In this document: positions 61,101-64,000 of the stretch, in pieces
Numbering within the stretch: the stretch's first letter is position 1
Layout of the letters: every line of letters begins with the position of its first letter
Assembly (NCBI GenBank): GCA_017503105.1
Contig: JAFVTS010000022.1
Coordinates: 1-64,000, forward strand
Length of the DNA: 64,000 nucleotides
Direction: 5' to 3'
Origin: Clostridia bacterium
GTDB lineage: Bacteria; Bacillota; Clostridia; Oscillospirales; CAG-272
The notes under the pieces: model-generated
Seen by the model: only the letters and a program-made list of their open reading frames with translations
What the model was told of the DNA's origin: nothing
Databases searched by the model: none
Program-made: the position numbers and the translations under genes

Positions 61101-62036
61101 ATGCGGCTTTTTACCGTCTTTGCGGCAGTTGCGGCTGTCGCGATGATCTTGGCCTTATATTGCGTTTACCGCAAGGTCTTTTACAATTCGCGAAAAAACA
61201 GGTCGAGCGACCCCTACGCAGCTCTTTCAAGCCCCTATCTTGAAGGAATGCGCGACGTCGTAAGGCAGCAGATAGACGACCTTAGTATGTACCCGTGTGA
61301 AGAAATCCGTATAAAAGCAAAAGACGGCAAGATGCTTTACGGAAGGTATTACAAGGGGGAGGACACAGCACCCGTGTGCATTCTTTTTCACGGGTACAAG
61401 GGCTCGTCCCACACCGAGCTCTCGGGCGCGGCTCTTATGATGCTCTCACACGGCATCGGCGCGGTAGTCGTCGACCAAAGAGCGCACGGAAACAGCTGCG
61501 GCGTCACGGTGTCGTTCGGTATAAAGGAGCGCTTCGACTGCCTTCGGTGGGCAGATTACGTGAAAGAGCGCTTTGGAGAGGACAGAAAAATAATTCTTTA
61601 CGGCATTTCTATGGGCGCGGCGACCGTCCTTATGTCGACGGAGCTTGAATTGCCGAGGGGAGTTTGCGCGGTAATTGCCGACTGCCCCTACTCCGAGCCG
61701 TCCGCGATAATCAAGCGGGTCCTCAAAAACAGAGGGCTTCCGCCGAAAGCCGTATACCCGACGGTCTATCTCTCTGCACTCGTCTTCGGACGCTTTGATC
61801 TCTCCGCCGCCTCACCCCGTCTTGCGGTCAAAAACGCAAAAGTGCCCATTCTCTTGATCCACGGCGACGCAGACGATTTCGTGCCGCACTCGATGAGCGA
61901 GGATATATATAACGGCAATACTCTGATAAGCAGGCTCTTCACCGTCGGAGGGGCAAAGCACGGTGCAAGCTTCGCCGTCGGGCAGGAGCGTTACGTGCGA
62001 GAGGTCTTATCCTTTATAGATGAAAAAACGCGCTGA
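61101..62036 (+). CDS. Membrane-anchored alpha/beta hydrolase
   Basis: The 311-residue protein has an N-terminal membrane segment (residues ~3-25) and an extracytoplasmic or membrane-facing alpha/beta hydrolase domain. The oxyanion strand is LFHGYKG, the nucleophile Ser is in GISMGAA, and the acid and His are in HGDADDFVP and AKHGAS, so the triad is complete. The family includes peptidases, esterases and BEM46-like proteins. The start at 61101 has AGGA 9 nt upstream. An ATG 18 nt earlier lacks a site. The M16 peptidase gene follows 19 nt later, so they are co-transcribed. Confidence 0.8.
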   Translation: MRLFTVFAAVAAVAMILALYCVYRKVFYNSRKNRSSDPYAALSSPYLEGMRDVVRQQIDDLSMYPCEEIRIKAKDGKMLYGRYYKGEDTAPVCILFHGYKGSSHTELSGAALMMLSHGIGAVVVDQRAHGNSCGVTVSFGIKERFDCLRWADYVKERFGEDRKIILYGISMGAATVLMSTELELPRGVCAVIADCPYSEPSAIIKRVLKNRGLPPKAVYPTVYLSALVFGRFDLSAASPRLAVKNAKVPILLIHGDADDFVPHSMSEDIYNGNTLISRLFTVGGAKHGASFAVGQERYVREVLSFIDEKTR

Positions 62037-62055
62037 GCAAACGAAAGGAAACGAT

Positions 62056-64000
62056 ATGAAAACAGGAGAAACACTTCACGGCTTCAAGGTCGAATCATTC
62101 GAAGCCATACCCGAGGCAGAGGGCGTGCTTTGGCTCTTAAAGCACGAAAAACTCGACACGCCCCTCGCCTTTCTCGAAAGAGCTGACTCAAACAAGAGCT
62201 TTTATATAGCCTTCAGAACGCCCCCGAAGGATGACACGGGCGTCTTTCATATAATCGAGCACTCGGTTCTTTGCGGCTCAAAGAAATTCCCCGTCAAGGA
62301 GCCCTTCGTAGAGCTTCTCAAAAGCTCTCTTAAAACCTTCCTTAACGCGATGACCTACCCCGACAGAACCGTCTACCCCGTTTCGTCACGCTCCGACAAG
62401 GATTTTCTCAACCTTATTGACGTTTATATGGACGCCGTTTTTCATCCTTTGATGCTCGAAAACGAGAGCATTTTTATGCAAGAGGGACACAGATATGAGC
62501 TTGACGGCCCCGACTCGCCTCTTACGCTGAACGGCGTCGTTTACAACGAAATGAAGGGAGCTATGTCGTCTGCCGACGAGATCTCGTCCGAAAAGCTCCT
62601 TGAGATGCTTTACCCGAACAGCCCGTTCGGAAAAAATTCGGGCGGCGATCCCGAGGCGATATGCGATCTGACATACGAGGGCTTCCGTGCCGCGCACAAG
62701 GAGCATTATCACCCGTCAAACGCTTATATTTTTCTTGACGGCGAGGTCGATCTCGACGCCGTTTTGCCCCTCCTCGACTCTTATTTGAGCGAGTATGAAA
62801 GAAGGGACGACTGCCCCTCGGTCGGCGAAGATACCGCCCCCGAAAACGTCACAAAAACCCTCGAATACGAGATTGGCGCAGAGGAAAACGAGGACTCTCG
62901 CACACGCGCTTACATCGGTGTCAGGACCTTCGATTTTGACGACGTAGACTCGGGGCTTGCGCTCTCCGTCCTCTCGGACGCCATAGCCGGAAACAACGAG
63001 GCTCCGCTGACGAAAGCCTTTCTCGACGCGGGGCTTTGCGAGGACGTTTCGGTCTTCTCCCTCGGCGACGGAATAAAATACGGCTCTTACGCCGTTGAAC
63101 TCAAAAACCTCTTCTGCTCTTCTGACGAGGCTTTTGAGTTTTTATCGAAGACTCTTGCAAAAATAGCGGAAAACGGAATAGGGAAAGAGCGCCTTGAAGC
63201 TTCGTTGAACGCAAAGGAATTCAAGCTGCGCGAGAAGGACTTCGGTTCGATGCCCAAGGGACTCATCTTCGGGCTTGCTATGCTTGACACGTGGCTCTAC
63301 GGAAACGATCCGTCGCTCGGTCTTAAATACGAGGACGCTTTAAGGTCGGTAAGAGCAATGCTCCAAACGGACGCCTCCTTTGAGCGTATGCTTAAAGACG
63401 TGTTTATAGATAATGAAAGAAAAGTACGCTTGATACTCAAGCCGTCGAAGACCCTCGGTAAGCAAAAAGAAAAGGACGAGCAAGAAAAGCTCGCGACGAT
63501 AAAATCGGAAATGACAGAGGAAGCTCTTGCCCTCCTTTGTGAGAAGAACGAGCGCTTAAAGCTTTGGCAAGCGAGCGAGGACACCGAAGAAGATCTCAAA
63601 ACGCTCCCTACCCTTGAGGTTTGCGACATACCGAAAGAGGGGTCGTGGACGCCGACGCAGGCGAAAGAAATAGCCGAGGTACCCGTCCTCGTTCACGAAA
63701 TTCCGACGGGCGGGATATCTTACGCGGAGCTTTTGTTCGACGTGTCCGATCTTGACGGAGAAGAGCTGTCGCTTATCGCCTTCCTCTCCTCTCTTCTCGG
63801 AAGGTGCGCCACCTCTTCTCACTCCGCTGACGAGCTTGCTCAGATCAAAAAGCTAAAGCTCGGCTCCTTCGCGGCAAGTGCTGCCGTTATAGCGCGAGAT
63901 AACGTGCCGAAGCCATATTTCTACGTTACGGCAAGCGCTCTTGACTCGGAGCGTCAGAGCCTTGCGGATATCGTTGGCGAGATTTTAAACGAAACGGTAT
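62056..64000 (+). CDS. M16 family zinc peptidase (PreP-like), truncated by the window edge
   Basis: An open frame of 648 codons reaches the right edge with no stop, so the 3' part is missing. Full PreP-type proteins have about 970 residues. The inverted zinc motif HxxEH is HIIEH (about residues 70-74), followed by VLCGSKKFPVKEPFVELLK, the LNAMTYPDRTVYPVSS block and the distal Glu in VVYNEMKG. Such enzymes degrade short peptides inside an enclosed chamber. No signal peptide is visible, so it is likely cytosolic. AAAGGA lies 8 nt before the ATG. Confidence 0.9.
   Translation, partial: MKTGETLHGFKVESFEAIPEAEGVLWLLKHEKLDTPLAFLERADSNKSFYIAFRTPPKDDTGVFHIIEHSVLCGSKKFPVKEPFVELLKSSLKTFLNAMTYPDRTVYPVSSRSDKDFLNLIDVYMDAVFHPLMLENESIFMQEGHRYELDGPDSPLTLNGVVYNEMKGAMSSADEISSEKLLEMLYPNSPFGKNSGGDPEAICDLTYEGFRAAHKEHYHPSNAYIFLDGEVDLDAVLPLLDSYLSEYERRDDCPSVGEDTAPENVTKTLEYEIGAEENEDSRTRAYIGVRTFDFDDVDSGLALSVLSDAIAGNNEAPLTKAFLDAGLCEDVSVFSLGDGIKYGSYAVELKNLFCSSDEAFEFLSKTLAKIAENGIGKERLEASLNAKEFKLREKDFGSMPKGLIFGLAMLDTWLYGNDPSLGLKYEDALRSVRAMLQTDASFERMLKDVFIDNERKVRLILKPSKTLGKQKEKDEQEKLATIKSEMTEEALALLCEKNERLKLWQASEDTEEDLKTLPTLEVCDIPKEGSWTPTQAKEIAEVPVLVHEIPTGGISYAELLFDVSDLDGEELSLIAFLSSLLGRCATSSHSADELAQIKKLKLGSFAASAAVIARDNVPKPYFYVTASALDSERQSLADIVGEILNETV

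Overview
This window reads as a chromosomal segment from an anaerobic, Gram-positive-type member of the Clostridia (Bacillota), most likely an uncultured gut lineage. The grounds are a six-subunit Rnf complex, a T-box riboswitch, sigma-A-like promoters nearly all with 17-nt spacers, AGGAGG-type ribosome sites, a pth-mfd-foldase gene order and large secreted proteins with LamG-like, InlB-type repeat and Cys-pair linker modules. The genus cannot be named from sequence alone. No phage, IS, CRISPR or conjugative genes were seen.

Layout. 1-1.7 kb: the promoter and boxA-bearing leader of a leftward rRNA operon (the rRNA genes lie off the left edge), a phosphopantetheinyl transferase, an ElaA-like acetyltransferase and tRNA-Thr(GGT). 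1.9-4.7 kb: a TVP38-like membrane protein, pssA and psd (phosphatidylethanolamine synthesis), facing hpt. 5-13 kb: a 1582-residue heparinase II/III-like lipoprotein facing a GH2 beta-galactosidase. 13-17.3 kb: birA, a CapA-like protein, and a T-box-controlled lrp-aminotransferase pair whose specifier codon reads GCA (Ala). 17.5-26.5 kb (minus): an operon of a ThyX-like unknown, nadE with a degenerate glutaminase domain, pth, mfd, a membrane-anchored foldase-like protein and an AEC transporter. 26.5-28.8 kb: a secreted protein. 28.9-33.8 kb: an AraC regulator divergent from a U32-like protein and three paralogous Fe-S (QueG-like) proteins. 34-40.5 kb: an acyltransferase, purC, a GH42-like enzyme, a serine-beta-lactamase-fold hydrolase and an amidohydrolase.

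40.9-50.3 kb holds the most unusual content. Two giant secreted proteins, near-identical at their 5' ends and sharing a C-terminal domain, are each followed about 20 nt downstream by a 41-42 residue peptide gene. A third related peptide gene has its own promoter. The peptides share a leader-like half with a YxxPE(I/L)E motif and a VxTSxxVET block, then a variable tail, as in RiPP precursors or sorted cell-surface peptides. No maturation genes are visible. A MITE-like palindromic repeat separates the two units.

50.4-64 kb: a DMT transporter and FAD oxidoreductase, a membrane-anchored unknown, then the leftward rnfCDGEAB operon, a ~172-bp tandem repeat array, a NusG-II-domain gene and a Gx transporter gene. 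Rightward, an alpha/beta hydrolase and a truncated M16 peptidase run off the right edge. A short motif, ACCCGTGTTRA, recurs through the window far more often than expected by chance.
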